Positions 6,960 through 15,366 of a DNA stretch of 64,000 bases are shown here, in pieces. Location of the stretch: assembly GCA_963675945.1 (NCBI GenBank), contig OY780932.1, positions 806,001 to 870,000 on the forward strand. The letters are read 5' to 3'. This DNA is from G963556115 sp963675945. Its GTDB lineage: Bacteria > Planctomycetota > SZUA-567. The translations under genes and the position numbers were made by a program. A model generated the notes under the pieces. It saw only the letters and a list, made by a program, of their open reading frames with translations. It ran no database searches and was not told the origin of the DNA. Position 1 is the first letter of the stretch, and the number at the start of each line of letters is the position of its first letter.

Positions 6960-9938
6960 TTACTTACTCTTACTCTCTTTTATTGCTCTTTTAAATTCTC
7001 TTATATCTGCTTCTTCAAGTTTTGAAGTAACATTCTTTTTGCTCTGCCGCAATACTTTTTCTCGTATAAAATCAATAAAATCTTCATCATACTCTACATC
7101 TGATTTATCAGTTTCTTGTTTATTCATATATTGATTAAAGCCACTATTTAAAGCAGATATCCCAATTTCTGTAACAGCTTCTCCACCTTTCTCGCCCAAG
7201 CCTTTTTTTAGCATAGGCTTTACCCTATCACTTCCTTTTGAAAATCCATATTCCTTAACCTGCATCCGAGCAATCTCTCCTATCACTCCAAACACTAATT
7301 CATCATCAGTAGCACCCTCCCGTTTAAGCTGCCTATACTTATCCTGAATCTGCTGAATATTGCCTGCCACCCCAAGCGTAGTCGAAAGACGTGATATCGC
7401 CGGCGCGAGCGCAGTCCCCCCGGTAGCGCAGGCCGCAGCGAGCAGTACAATATCCACCGCATTATCCTTGAGAAACCGCGCAACAAAGCGCGCAGTTCCG
7501 CTATCCATGGTCTTTATCGCATTCTCCGACCCCAGATTAAGCTCAGCTACTATCCTCTGTGCGTCCTCACTCCCCAGCATATCCAGCATCTTAAACCCAG
7601 CAATAAAAAACCCGGTATTGATGTACTGAATTAAATTATCTTTTCTTATATGTTCTATGGCATTCTCAGCCGCACGCATCTCAAATTCCACCTTCGGCAG
7701 CTTTTCTCTGGCATTACGTTGGAGTATGCGCAGATTTTCTTCATAACTCTTGCCTTTATCAAAATCTTGTCTAAACTGATTGATAGTATCCGAGTCACCA
7801 GCAATAATCAAGTCCAATATTCTTTTCTCTTCTTTAGGTATGACTCTGAATTTTACAACGCTAATCTCAAAATTATTACTTTCTCTCACTTTATTCAGAG
7901 CTATAAGATATGATATCCCTAGAGCAAATACTTCATTATTTCGGTCATTATAATACTTATATATTATCTCAAATTCCTCAGGATATTGCTCCTGAAGACG
8001 TATAAGTACCTCATGTTTATCAGTATCTAATTTAGGATCTTTATATAAATAGAAGTTACTTGTTAAGTCTTTCTCAATTTCATCTTCAGACATAACACTA
8101 TTATTCGAAAGCATCTTTTTAAATTTATGAATTGTAGCCTCAGACTCACTATAGGTACTTACGCCATCTGCATCAACACTTGAAAATACTGGCTGACCAT
8201 AGTTTTTGAGAGACTCTAACATACCAGCAATAGTTTGTTCTGGGTCAAGCTTTTTAATTTTATTTGAGCGTGGCTCAACTTGCTTGCTCGCCTCTTCAGT
8301 AATTTTATTGTCAAAACTTTGCTTACATTCTGCCCCCCTTACATCATCCTGCATATTATCCACAAAATTATTTATTTCAGAACGTACCATATTTATTAGC
8401 GCTTTTTTCCTCTCCTCTAAAGGAAGTCTCCCTATTAATCTAACTTTTTCAGCAAGTTCAGGATAATCATCGCTATTTGCAAATTTATCACAAATTTCTC
8501 GTTTTAATTCATAATGATATGGATATCTCAGCCGCCAAGCACTATCTTCTACCATATGCGAAATTACAATTAATTCTATATTGATACTTTGATTATTACA
8601 CACAAGAGAATCACTATTTTCATTACTATATCTTTTTTCAAGATCATCATAGATTGGCTCAAAGACATTATTAATACCTATAAAACGCTTAAAATTAATA
8701 CTATTAGGATCGCTCTCGGCATTAATTCTAATGACCAGACATTTATCAAATAGTATTTTACTATTTATTGCATCATCAAGATCCATACTTGCAGTTACCT
8801 CTGGAAACCAAGTCCCTGCCAATTTTTTTAAATCACTCATATGTACATGATTATTTTTAGTATATTCTTTGATTTCAGCTATATTCGCTACCTCCAAAGT
8901 TATCAAATTTTGATATAATTTATTATCATCATCATTATTAGTATTGAGAGATAATAGCCTCTCCTGATATTTCTTATTTTCAATTAGTAATTTTAATACA
9001 TTTGCTAAATATTTTGTTTCATTATGTACTTGATTAAACGAAATAGAGTTATTTACATTATATGACCGAGTATAGGCTTTGAGTTGCTCATAATTTTTTA
9101 TATCTTGAGAAGTCAGAGATTCTTTATTCTCTATTTTTTGATTCAAATTTTCCATTTGCTGATGAAATTGATATTGCTCCTTTTGACTTGAATTAAAATA
9201 AATTTTGCGAGTTTTATCTGATTCCTTGAAATCTGGAATCTCTAGATATACCCCACTATCGCGATCATCTAAACTTTTTCCCTCATTCTTATTTTCACCA
9301 GATAACGTAGTTTGTTGTCTCACCGTATCAGAAGTACTTTCTGGTATTCCTTCCGGTAAATCAGTCACCGCTGCAGTATAACCAGAACCATACTTAACAT
9401 CTGTGGCAGCAGAGTCATTTCCATCCATTACCCCCAGCTCAGCCTGTACCCTATTTTCAGTTTTTTCTTTTCGCGATCTTGGTGAACGCTCAACCGATTG
9501 CTTTGGCATAGGAAAACCGTAATCCTTCGAAATTTCCTCAGGTTTGGCAAATATCCCTGGAAAGTATTGACGGTTGAGTACATCAGCCGCTCGCCGGTGC
9601 GCCGCCGAATCCCTAAGCTGTAATGATGGTACCGCAGGTGTCATGTTGACCTTTATATGATCACGGTAAAACAAATCTGGATAAAAAATTTCGCCATCGG
9701 AAGCCGGATTCGGAGTAAGTACCGAACCATAATTCAACTCAAATAAATCTGACTGCTTCCCGGTCTTGGCAGACTCCTGCCCCCCAAGTATACTCTCTCC
9801 CAGCCCTCCCTCCCCAGTAGACTCAAAATCAAATCCCCCCTGCGAAAAGCCCTGCTCTCGCTCGTTTTCCTCTGCTCCCCCTTGTAAACTCTTGTCAAAA
9901 GTAAAATTCCAACCCCCGGCATACTTGTTCTCAACCAT
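6960..9938 (-). CDS. Full-length polymorphic protein with exchangeable C-terminal tip (candidate effector)
   Basis: 992 residues, no family recognised. No signal peptide or clear membrane anchor at the N-terminus, which is Gly/Glu/Ser-rich to residue ~75. Residues ~80-150 have a compact segment with DLFYRD and AADVLNRQYFPGIF. Residues 240-780 are largely helical and charged. Residues ~779-877 are the conserved tip block with its hydrophobic Gly/Ala stretch, and ~878-992 are a private tail ending in Lys/Glu-rich helices. The start is placed at the second Met: GGAGGAGG lies just before that ATG, whereas the ATG eight codons upstream has none. The architecture (long unique trunk, conserved pre-tip, variable end, orphan tips downstream) resembles polymorphic toxins. 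Toxicity and secretion route are unproven. Confidence 0.75.
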   Translation of the reverse strand: MVENKYAGGWNFTFDKSLQGGAEENEREQGFSQGGFDFESTGEGGLGESILGGQESAKTGKQSDLFELNYGSVLTPNPASDGEIFYPDLFYRDHIKVNMTPAVPSLQLRDSAAHRRAADVLNRQYFPGIFAKPEEISKDYGFPMPKQSVERSPRSRKEKTENRVQAELGVMDGNDSAATDVKYGSGYTAAVTDLPEGIPESTSDTVRQQTTLSGENKNEGKSLDDRDSGVYLEIPDFKESDKTRKIYFNSSQKEQYQFHQQMENLNQKIENKESLTSQDIKNYEQLKAYTRSYNVNNSISFNQVHNETKYLANVLKLLIENKKYQERLLSLNTNNDDDNKLYQNLITLEVANIAEIKEYTKNNHVHMSDLKKLAGTWFPEVTASMDLDDAINSKILFDKCLVIRINAESDPNSINFKRFIGINNVFEPIYDDLEKRYSNENSDSLVCNNQSINIELIVISHMVEDSAWRLRYPYHYELKREICDKFANSDDYPELAEKVRLIGRLPLEERKKALINMVRSEINNFVDNMQDDVRGAECKQSFDNKITEEASKQVEPRSNKIKKLDPEQTIAGMLESLKNYGQPVFSSVDADGVSTYSESEATIHKFKKMLSNNSVMSEDEIEKDLTSNFYLYKDPKLDTDKHEVLIRLQEQYPEEFEIIYKYYNDRNNEVFALGISYLIALNKVRESNNFEISVVKFRVIPKEEKRILDLIIAGDSDTINQFRQDFDKGKSYEENLRILQRNAREKLPKVEFEMRAAENAIEHIRKDNLIQYINTGFFIAGFKMLDMLGSEDAQRIVAELNLGSENAIKTMDSGTARFVARFLKDNAVDIVLLAAACATGGTALAPAISRLSTTLGVAGNIQQIQDKYRQLKREGATDDELVFGVIGEIARMQVKEYGFSKGSDRVKPMLKKGLGEKGGEAVTEIGISALNSGFNQYMNKQETDKSDVEYDEDFIDFIREKVLRQSKKNVTSKLEEADIREFKRAIKESKSK
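7307..7601 (-). repeat. Conserved tip block within the full-length gene
   Basis: Near-identical to 1589-1884 and 3681-3976. Identity begins abruptly at the codons for AGFKM and ends just after REGAT, marking the recombination window for tip exchange. Confidence 0.9.
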
Positions 9939-9962
9939 AACCTCCTCCTGTATTATCCCCAA

Positions 9963-9982
9963 ATAAGTCGCCTATCGACTTA
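9963..9982 (-). other. Leader hairpin of the polymorphic gene
   Basis: TAAGTCG and CGACTTA pair around a 5-base loop, in the untranslated leader between the promoter and the GGAGGAGG site. It could influence mRNA stability or access to the ribosome site. Confidence 0.5.
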
Positions 9983-9990
9983 ATAAAAGC

Positions 9991-10019
9991 ATTATACACG
10001 CCTTTTAGCGTAATGTCAA
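9991..10019 (-). promoter_or_regulatory. Consensus sigma-70 promoter of the polymorphic gene
   Basis: On the minus strand TTGACA (10019-10014), exactly 17 bases, TATAAT (9996-9991). Both hexamers are perfect. The start codon lies about 45 bases downstream of the expected transcription start. Confidence 0.8.
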
Positions 10020-10421
10020 CAAAATTTTTAGGCAGCGCTCTCACCTCAAGTCTACGTAATCACTCTAAGCTACTTGGCGCAAATAAGTTAACTGGCGTAA
10101 CTTTTTTAAAAAATTCGTTCAGCCAAAACTTCTTTTTACCATAGCTACTACCATTATTTTCGCCAAAAAGCTAATATTTTTGTTATTTCTCTCTCAACCT
10201 CTACCATCACCTAAAATGATGGTTTAATGTACTTTTCCTATAGTATCCCTACCCGGCGCCTTGCTCTAAGCCTCTGACTCATCTGCAGCACCACTATGTT
10301 ATTCGGGATTTAACCTATATGAAATGATTAACTTGATCTAAATATACCATACAAACGCCCAGCTTGGGTAAACTTTCACTCAAGTATGCTCACCAGCCGC
10401 TGCTCCGACCACGTTGCAAGC
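10020..10421. other. Intergenic region, no gene seen
   Basis: AT-rich, with no convincing reading frame. It holds a short hairpin followed by T residues on the + strand (AAGTTA/TAACTT, 10085-10107) and an inverted repeat ACCATCA/TGATGGT (10203-10222). Neither has an obvious transcript to act on. Confidence 0.4.
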
Positions 10422-10450
10422 AAAAAAAACGGGGAATCGAGTTCCCCGTT
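10422..10450 (-). terminator. Terminator of the flagellin gene
   Basis: On the minus strand AACGGGGAA pairs with TTCCCCGTT around a 5-base loop, then a run of eight T. It lies ~30 bases after the flagellin stop. Confidence 0.9.
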
Positions 10451-10478
10451 ATACATCACAAAAAATTATTGATAAAAT

Positions 10479-12008
10479 TTACGGCAAAAGCGAGAGCCGG
10501 AGCGCATTCATCTCGTTTACCTGCTGCACCCCAAAGATTCCTGCCTGTTCTCTAATCTGCGCCGTTGTCATCTCGGTCACACTCCTGGCAATATCAGTAT
10601 CGGAAATTGCACTGTTGGCCGCAGTAATATTCTCCATAGCCACCTCCAAACTATTGGCTGTAGCAGAAAGGGCATTACTCTGATAAGCTCCGAGATCAGC
10701 GCGCATACCTGCAACATCCTGGATCGCCTGTTCAACCACTTGTTGCGCAATATCCGGATTTGTCGCTAGCGCCGCACTTCCGCCGGAGAAGAGATCCTGT
10801 AAAGAATACTCCTCGCCGTCTACCGTTACTCTTCCCAGGTTTGCCAGAGTCGCGTCCGGGAGGTTGATACTATCCCGCTCACTCCCCTCAGCCCCGCCTC
10901 CAAGCTGCAGTTGCACACCGCCGCCAGCCTCTTCCAGCGTAATTCGCCTAGAAGTTGTAGCGTCAACCAGACTGTCCGCGCTATACCCGCTCTGCGCAAC
11001 CCCGGTCTCCGCCGCCCCGTCCGCAGTCGGGTTGAACTCGAGTGTTCCGGAGATATTCGCCGTCTCCACACTCACACTAAGTCCATCGCCGGTAAACTCT
11101 TCACCGTCAACGGTCACTGTCAGATCCTGCCCGGTATCGCTGGCACTGCTGCCTGCTGCAGCAAAGGCGTCACCAGCAACCTGCTCAACCGCCACGCTCG
11201 CCGCGCTGCCATACTCCGCTGATACCAGACGCACCTCGGAAGCCGCATCTGTCGCTACCGCCTCAACCCCGGTCGCCTCAGTCTGTTCATTGATCGCCGC
11301 AACCATATCGTCGATAGACGTACCAGCCGCAAAGCTGAAGTCATACGAGCCGTCAGCTCCGGTAAGGGTAAACGCCTGATCAGCGGTCAAAGTCGTACTA
11401 CCGCCACCGAAACTTGTCTCCAGCACCGCTTTCTCTGCCTGATCCGCCACATCCCCGCTGTAACTCACAGCCACGTTACTCTGCCCGCTCGCCGCAGTAG
11501 TAAGTTCGATATCGGAAGCCTGCAAATCGAGAATATTCGCCGGATCACCAGAACTCACCGCTATTGTATCCGGCGGTAAAGACTGCGTACCATTGAGTAG
11601 GCTCTTACTGCCATAATTAGTCGTAGAGGCGACCGTATTTACCGATGAAAGCAAGCCGTTCATCTGTTCCTGAAGCGCTCCAATCTGCCCCTCGCCGCTC
11701 ACCCCGGTATTACCAGCCGCCACGGTCAAGTTCTTCATCTGCGAGAGCATTGCTGAAATGCCGCTCAAACCGCCCTCAGCTATAGAGAACATATTATACG
11801 CTTCCTGCGTATTCTGATAAGCTCTGGCCATACCGGTCAACTGGCTGTACATCTGAGTAGATATAACCATACCCGCCGGATCATCCTTAGCGGTATTGAT
11901 CCGCACCCCGGAGGAGATATTGCTCATCGCCTTGCTTGATTTTTCAGAAGATTTATTGAGATTATTGAGAATGCTACCGACACCACTCGAACCAATACCA
12001 TTCAACAT
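10479..12008 (-). CDS. Flagellin
   Basis: 509 residues. It forms the flagellar filament after export through the flagellar type III system, with no signal peptide. The N-terminal ~140 residues match flagellin D0/D1 (SSGVRINTAKDDPAGMVIS, then SIAEGGLSGISAMLSQMKNL). The last ~90 residues match C-terminal D1/D0 (NSLEVAMENITAANSAISDTDIA and a terminal LRLSLLP). The middle ~150-415 is a variable, Ala/Thr/Ser-rich, acidic surface domain with almost no Lys or aromatics. The start is the second ATG, because GGAGGG lies seven bases before it. Longer than minimal flagellins (~270 residues). No other flagellar gene is in the window. Confidence 0.92.
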   Translation of the reverse strand: MLNGIGSSGVGSILNNLNKSSEKSSKAMSNISSGVRINTAKDDPAGMVISTQMYSQLTGMARAYQNTQEAYNMFSIAEGGLSGISAMLSQMKNLTVAAGNTGVSGEGQIGALQEQMNGLLSSVNTVASTTNYGSKSLLNGTQSLPPDTIAVSSGDPANILDLQASDIELTTAASGQSNVAVSYSGDVADQAEKAVLETSFGGGSTTLTADQAFTLTGADGSYDFSFAAGTSIDDMVAAINEQTEATGVEAVATDAASEVRLVSAEYGSAASVAVEQVAGDAFAAAGSSASDTGQDLTVTVDGEEFTGDGLSVSVETANISGTLEFNPTADGAAETGVAQSGYSADSLVDATTSRRITLEEAGGGVQLQLGGGAEGSERDSINLPDATLANLGRVTVDGEEYSLQDLFSGGSAALATNPDIAQQVVEQAIQDVAGMRADLGAYQSNALSATANSLEVAMENITAANSAISDTDIARSVTEMTTAQIREQAGIFGVQQVNEMNALRLSLLP

Positions 12009-12015
12009 GATATAA

Positions 12016-12052
12016 CCCTCCATAGTATTCGCAGATCTATCCTTAGATCTGC
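12016..12052 (-). promoter_or_regulatory. Possible CsrA-binding leader of flagellin
   Basis: A perfect 8 bp stem GCAGATCT/AGATCTGC (12031-12052) displays the loop AAGGAT. The ribosome binding site GGAGGG lies at 12016-12021. A GGA in a hairpin loop paired with a GGA in the Shine-Dalgarno is the known CsrA arrangement on flagellin mRNAs such as Bacillus hag. No csrA or fliW is in the window. Confidence 0.5.
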
Positions 12053-12124
12053 ATAATAAAATAATACTTCGGTACAGCCTCAGCTCGGCATATCCCCCAG
12101 AATTTCAATACCTAGCCAAATTCC

Positions 12125-12152
12125 CTATAGCCAGACAATTATCTGACTATAG
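12125..12152 (-). other. Second hairpin in the flagellin leader
   Basis: CTATAGTCAGA pairs with TCTGGCTATAG (one G-U pair) around TAATTG, close to the expected 5' end of the transcript. It may protect the mRNA end. Confidence 0.5.
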
Positions 12153-12170
12153 ACCGATCCTATCTACTAT

Positions 12171-12199
12171 ACTATATCACATTTTATTACACTTGTCAA
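12171..12199 (-). promoter_or_regulatory. Flagellin promoter, sigma-70 type
   Basis: On the minus strand TTGACA (12199-12194), 17 bases, TATAGT (12176-12171). This predicts a ~155-base leader. I saw no good sigma-28 motif; a GCCGAGC at ~12090 lacks a matching -35. Confidence 0.7.
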
Positions 12200-12250
12200 C
12201 TATATCTTTAATCTATTCGGTACAAGTTGCTAGGGCATATAATCACAACT

Positions 12251-13273
12251 TCAGCGTTCACAAGGATATACCAATCCCCAAGCTTGCCGCATAATATCCA
12301 TGGTCTCAGCCAGTTCGATAGACTCATCCAGCGGCATAACTGCTGATTCCGTTTCACCCTTGAGTAATGACTCAGCAACCGCCTCTGCCTCACAGTTATA
12401 ACCGTTTGACTCAAATGGCAGATCAATTATCTCCTCTTCCCCAACATTGCCTGGGGCAAGATTATCTGCAGCCGGATCAACTCTAAACAGACGGAGCCTA
12501 CTCCCGCACCACCATGGAGATTCGAGTTTGACCGCCCCCTTAGTTCCATAGATCCAAGCTTCCTGATTGGTTTGCGTCTGAACCGCGCCACTGACATTCG
12601 CCAATACCCCATTACCATACTCAAATACTGCCGAAAACTGCTCATCCACTCCCGTACTGCCAAGATATGCCGAGCTCTGGATACACTCAGGCCTGCCGAG
12701 TACCATAGAACAGAACGCCAACGGATATATACCCACATCCAAGAGCGCTCCCCCGGCAAGTTCCGGAGCCAGAAGACGATGGCTCGGCTCCAACCCCTCC
12801 ATCCTGAAGCCGAAGTTCGCACTTACCATCCGCACCTCGCCGAGTATCCCCCGTTGCAGAATATCGCGCAAGGCAGTAAGAGTAGGCAAGAAACGGCTCC
12901 ACATCGCCTCCATCAGAAACACCCCATTCTCTCGCGCCGCACGCACCAGCTTACGTGTGCTCTCAGCATTGACAGTCATAGGTTTCTCGCAGAGTACCGC
13001 TTTACCGGCATTGAGGCAGATAAGTGCCGACTCCAAGTGATACGGATGTGGATTAGCAACATAGATTATATCGATATTCGGGTCAGCTGCTATCTCTGCC
13101 TCCGACGCATACGCTTGTTCACCGCCAAACTTCTGCATAAAACTCTGCGCCCGCTCCAAGCTACGCGAACAGACCCCATACAATTCACCATTGGCCGCTG
13201 CAGTAATACCGGTGGCAAATTTCTCAGCAATCCCGCCCGGAGCAATAATACCCCATCTTATCTTCTCCACCAT
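12251..13273 (-). CDS. Gfo/Idh/MocA-family oxidoreductase
   Basis: 340 residues, NAD(P)-dependent sugar-type dehydrogenase, cytosolic. The N-terminal Rossmann fold (residues ~5-125) has WGIIAPGGIAEKFA, a variant of the GxGxxA nucleotide loop, and the family's AVLCEKPMTVNAE with the catalytic EKP lysine at about residue 95. The C-terminal domain carries GGALLDVGIYPL, including the conserved DxGxY/H area. The substrate cannot be read from sequence. A GAGGAGA site precedes the ATG. It follows a hairpin at 13290-13322 with little space for its own promoter. Confidence 0.88.
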   Translation of the reverse strand: MVEKIRWGIIAPGGIAEKFATGITAAANGELYGVCSRSLERAQSFMQKFGGEQAYASEAEIAADPNIDIIYVANPHPYHLESALICLNAGKAVLCEKPMTVNAESTRKLVRAARENGVFLMEAMWSRFLPTLTALRDILQRGILGEVRMVSANFGFRMEGLEPSHRLLAPELAGGALLDVGIYPLAFCSMVLGRPECIQSSAYLGSTGVDEQFSAVFEYGNGVLANVSGAVQTQTNQEAWIYGTKGAVKLESPWWCGSRLRLFRVDPAADNLAPGNVGEEEIIDLPFESNGYNCEAEAVAESLLKGETESAVMPLDESIELAETMDIMRQAWGLVYPCER

Positions 13274-13289
13274 CTTATTCTCTCCTCAT

Positions 13290-13322
13290 AAAAATTAATT
13301 GAACCCCCGAAGAGGTTCAATT
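13290..13322 (-). terminator. Terminator or attenuator between the 624-residue gene and the oxidoreductase
   Basis: On the minus strand AATTGAACCTC pairs with GGGGTTCAATT across a UUCG tetraloop, followed by TAATTTTTA. It follows the 624-residue gene and ends ~17 bases before the oxidoreductase start, so it may act as an attenuator for that gene. Confidence 0.75.
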
Positions 13323-13385
13323 CAACTATAATCTACTACAGCTATTAATTATAATCCAATAGCGACCGACTACCAGTCATTTCTT

Positions 13386-15260
13386 CTACTCAGCAGAATT
13401 ATTCTCCTGTTCCTGAGCATACTTGCTCAATGCGGTCTCATAACTATCCACCCCCGTAGCCGTAATAAAACTAGTTATACCTTCCTTAACCTTACTGGTA
13501 TATGTCGCAATTACGCTCGCTGGTTCATTATTTGCAAGAGCGGTATCAATACGGTTATTATAATAATCAATACTATCCAGCGCCAGCTTCATGCCGCCAC
13601 GCTGAGCAGTAATTTCGCTGCGAAACTCATCGTCATAACTCTCAGGAATACTCCCGTTACTCTCTAAAAATACACTTTTAAAGGTGTCATTGATTATCTC
13701 CAGATACTTCTGAGCTGCCTCGGTATCATTGAGCAGACTTATCGCTTTATTCAGATACGGCAGAGCAGTATCAAATTCTTCTTTGAGTTTTTCCGGGCCA
13801 TAAGCTGCAGCTTCCAGCTCATGAATTGTACTCGCAAACTCCCGAACCGAACTATACACCTTGCTCTGCGCGCTCGAGTCCAGAGCAATCCCATCAGGAT
13901 TATCCTGAATCAACTGGTGTACCGAGCCGATAAGCCCTTCATCAGGGCCGCTATTGTCAGTATCGTCGCTATCATCCTCACTCTCAACTAGTTTCGACGC
14001 AATAAAATCTTCTGCTCCTATAGGAGCAAAGCTACCAAAAAAATCCTCGACATACTGGTGCATACGTTCAAGCTTTTCCTCCCAGATCGGATCTACCTCG
14101 GTACTCCCGGCCTCGAGCGGATTCTCTTCATTATATACATCCATCTCTGACTTGAGCGCTTTCATCTTCTCCAGATAACAATCTATCTGTCCCCGCATAT
14201 CCCGCAACTCATTATTTATCTCTGTGCTACCAGAGTCAATAATACTATAATTCTCGTTGGTAAAGGTCGCATCGAAGATCACATTGATAGAATTGAATAT
14301 CTTTACCGCTGTCGTCGGCTCTTCCAAAAGATCGGTCAATTCGGCAATATACGGCATAACCTGATCATAATACTCCTTCTTCTGAGCCACCGTATTCAGA
14401 TTTCCAATTACATTATTAAAGTCAATAACCAGATCTTTAAAATCTGTCTCCCCAGCCGAGCCATATGTCAATCCAGTAGTATTTTCAGTAAGAATAGTAA
14501 ATAAGGCCTGAATTACTTGATCATCCTCAATATAATACTCAGGTTCTGTACCATCCGTACCATCCGTACCATCCGTACCATCCGTACCATCTGTGCCATC
14601 CGTGCCATCGGGGTCATCCACATTCGAACCCTCAGGCAACTTTATAATACTGTCAAAACCGTTATTGGCAAAATCACCAAGTCCCGGCAAAGAGGACACA
14701 GGGTTATTCTCTGTCCAGTGATCGGGAATACTGCCACCGTTATCCTGGTAATATTCAGAGCTGATAACATACTCCTGATGCACCATATCTACAACCATCC
14801 CGGTCGAGAGTTCATATCTTCCCAGATTATTCTCTCCATAATAATCCTGCTGATTATACTGTGAAAAGGCCGAGACCCGAGCAAATACCTTCGCCATCTC
14901 TTCAATCTCACTGTCACTTATCTCTACAGAGGTAAAGCCAGCGTCTTTGAGCCGCTCATACTCGGTCTTGACCGCATTTATCACATTCTCATAATCATCA
15001 AAATATTTATCCGCCCGCGGATCAGCCGGATCATTAATAAAATTAGTGCTGTCAATTGAGAAAGCCACCGATTCCCCGCTAGCGGTATAGACATTGAGCG
15101 CTATCATGCTCCGTGCACTAGCAATACTACTCCCACTACCACCGTTCTCTAGAGACTTACTGAAGGTATCCAGAAATACCGCTCCTTCAGCCGAACCAAT
15201 ACTTGAAGAACCGGTATAGTATGTCTGCCTATTCTCACCCTCAACCAAACTGGTAATCAT
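13386..15260 (-). CDS. Unrecognised acidic 624-residue protein with DGT repeats
   Basis: No family recognised. No signal peptide or membrane segment. Strongly acidic, Asp/Glu/Ser/Asn-rich. Residues ~1-200 look globular (IALNVYTASGESVAFSID). Residues ~222-245 are seven perfect Asp-Gly-Thr units, a linker-like or Ca2+-binding-like low-complexity stretch. The rest is helical, with two similar halves around LLEEPTTAVKIFNSI and LLNDTEAAQKYLEII, suggesting an internal duplication. AGGGGAAGA precedes the ATG. It is near flagellin with its own terminator; a flagellar or secreted role is only a guess from position and the signal-less N-terminus. Confidence 0.75.
   Translation of the reverse strand: MITSLVEGENRQTYYTGSSSIGSAEGAVFLDTFSKSLENGGSGSSIASARSMIALNVYTASGESVAFSIDSTNFINDPADPRADKYFDDYENVINAVKTEYERLKDAGFTSVEISDSEIEEMAKVFARVSAFSQYNQQDYYGENNLGRYELSTGMVVDMVHQEYVISSEYYQDNGGSIPDHWTENNPVSSLPGLGDFANNGFDSIIKLPEGSNVDDPDGTDGTDGTDGTDGTDGTDGTEPEYYIEDDQVIQALFTILTENTTGLTYGSAGETDFKDLVIDFNNVIGNLNTVAQKKEYYDQVMPYIAELTDLLEEPTTAVKIFNSINVIFDATFTNENYSIIDSGSTEINNELRDMRGQIDCYLEKMKALKSEMDVYNEENPLEAGSTEVDPIWEEKLERMHQYVEDFFGSFAPIGAEDFIASKLVESEDDSDDTDNSGPDEGLIGSVHQLIQDNPDGIALDSSAQSKVYSSVREFASTIHELEAAAYGPEKLKEEFDTALPYLNKAISLLNDTEAAQKYLEIINDTFKSVFLESNGSIPESYDDEFRSEITAQRGGMKLALDSIDYYNNRIDTALANNEPASVIATYTSKVKEGITSFITATGVDSYETALSKYAQEQENNSAE
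14547..14609 (-). repeat. 9 bp tandem repeat encoding (Asp-Gly-Thr)7
   Basis: Seven units of a 9-base repeat (minus strand GATGGTACG with minor third-base changes). Slippage would add or remove three residues without breaking the frame, so it can vary linker length. Confidence 0.85.
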
Positions 15261-15320
15261 ATTCTTCCCCTTAAACCTGAGTAATAACTGTTTGAGTAAT
15301 AATACAATTACTATACCAAT

Positions 15321-15366
15321 AAAAAAAAAGCTCTACACTCCCGTAATCATTGAGAAAGTGTAAAGC
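15321..15366 (-). terminator. Terminator-like hairpin before the 624-residue gene
   Basis: On the minus strand GCTTTACACT pairs with AGTGTAGAGC (one G-U), followed by nine T. It would stop transcripts from the sensor-kinase side about 320 bases after the last kinase stop. Confidence 0.7.

Noticed and set aside
1..9938. CRISPR array or integron
   Set aside because: The repeats are long, gene-sized and coding; there are no short direct repeats with spacers, no integrase and no attC-like sites.
6960..9938. Rhs or CdiA two-partner toxin
   Set aside because: No YD repeats, no hemagglutinin repeats, no signal peptide and no transporter gene nearby, although the tip logic is similar.
10085..10107. 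+ strand terminator AAGTTA/TAACTT with T run
   Set aside because: The stem is only six A/T-rich pairs and there is no + strand gene for it to end.
10864..11379. Long + strand frames inside the flagellin gene
   Set aside because: They are antisense to a clear flagellin with D0/D1 ends on the minus strand and arise from its biased Ala/Thr/Ser codons.
14547..14609. Possible CRISPR or regulatory repeat
   Set aside because: The 9-base units are contiguous with no spacers and encode Asp-Gly-Thr in frame.
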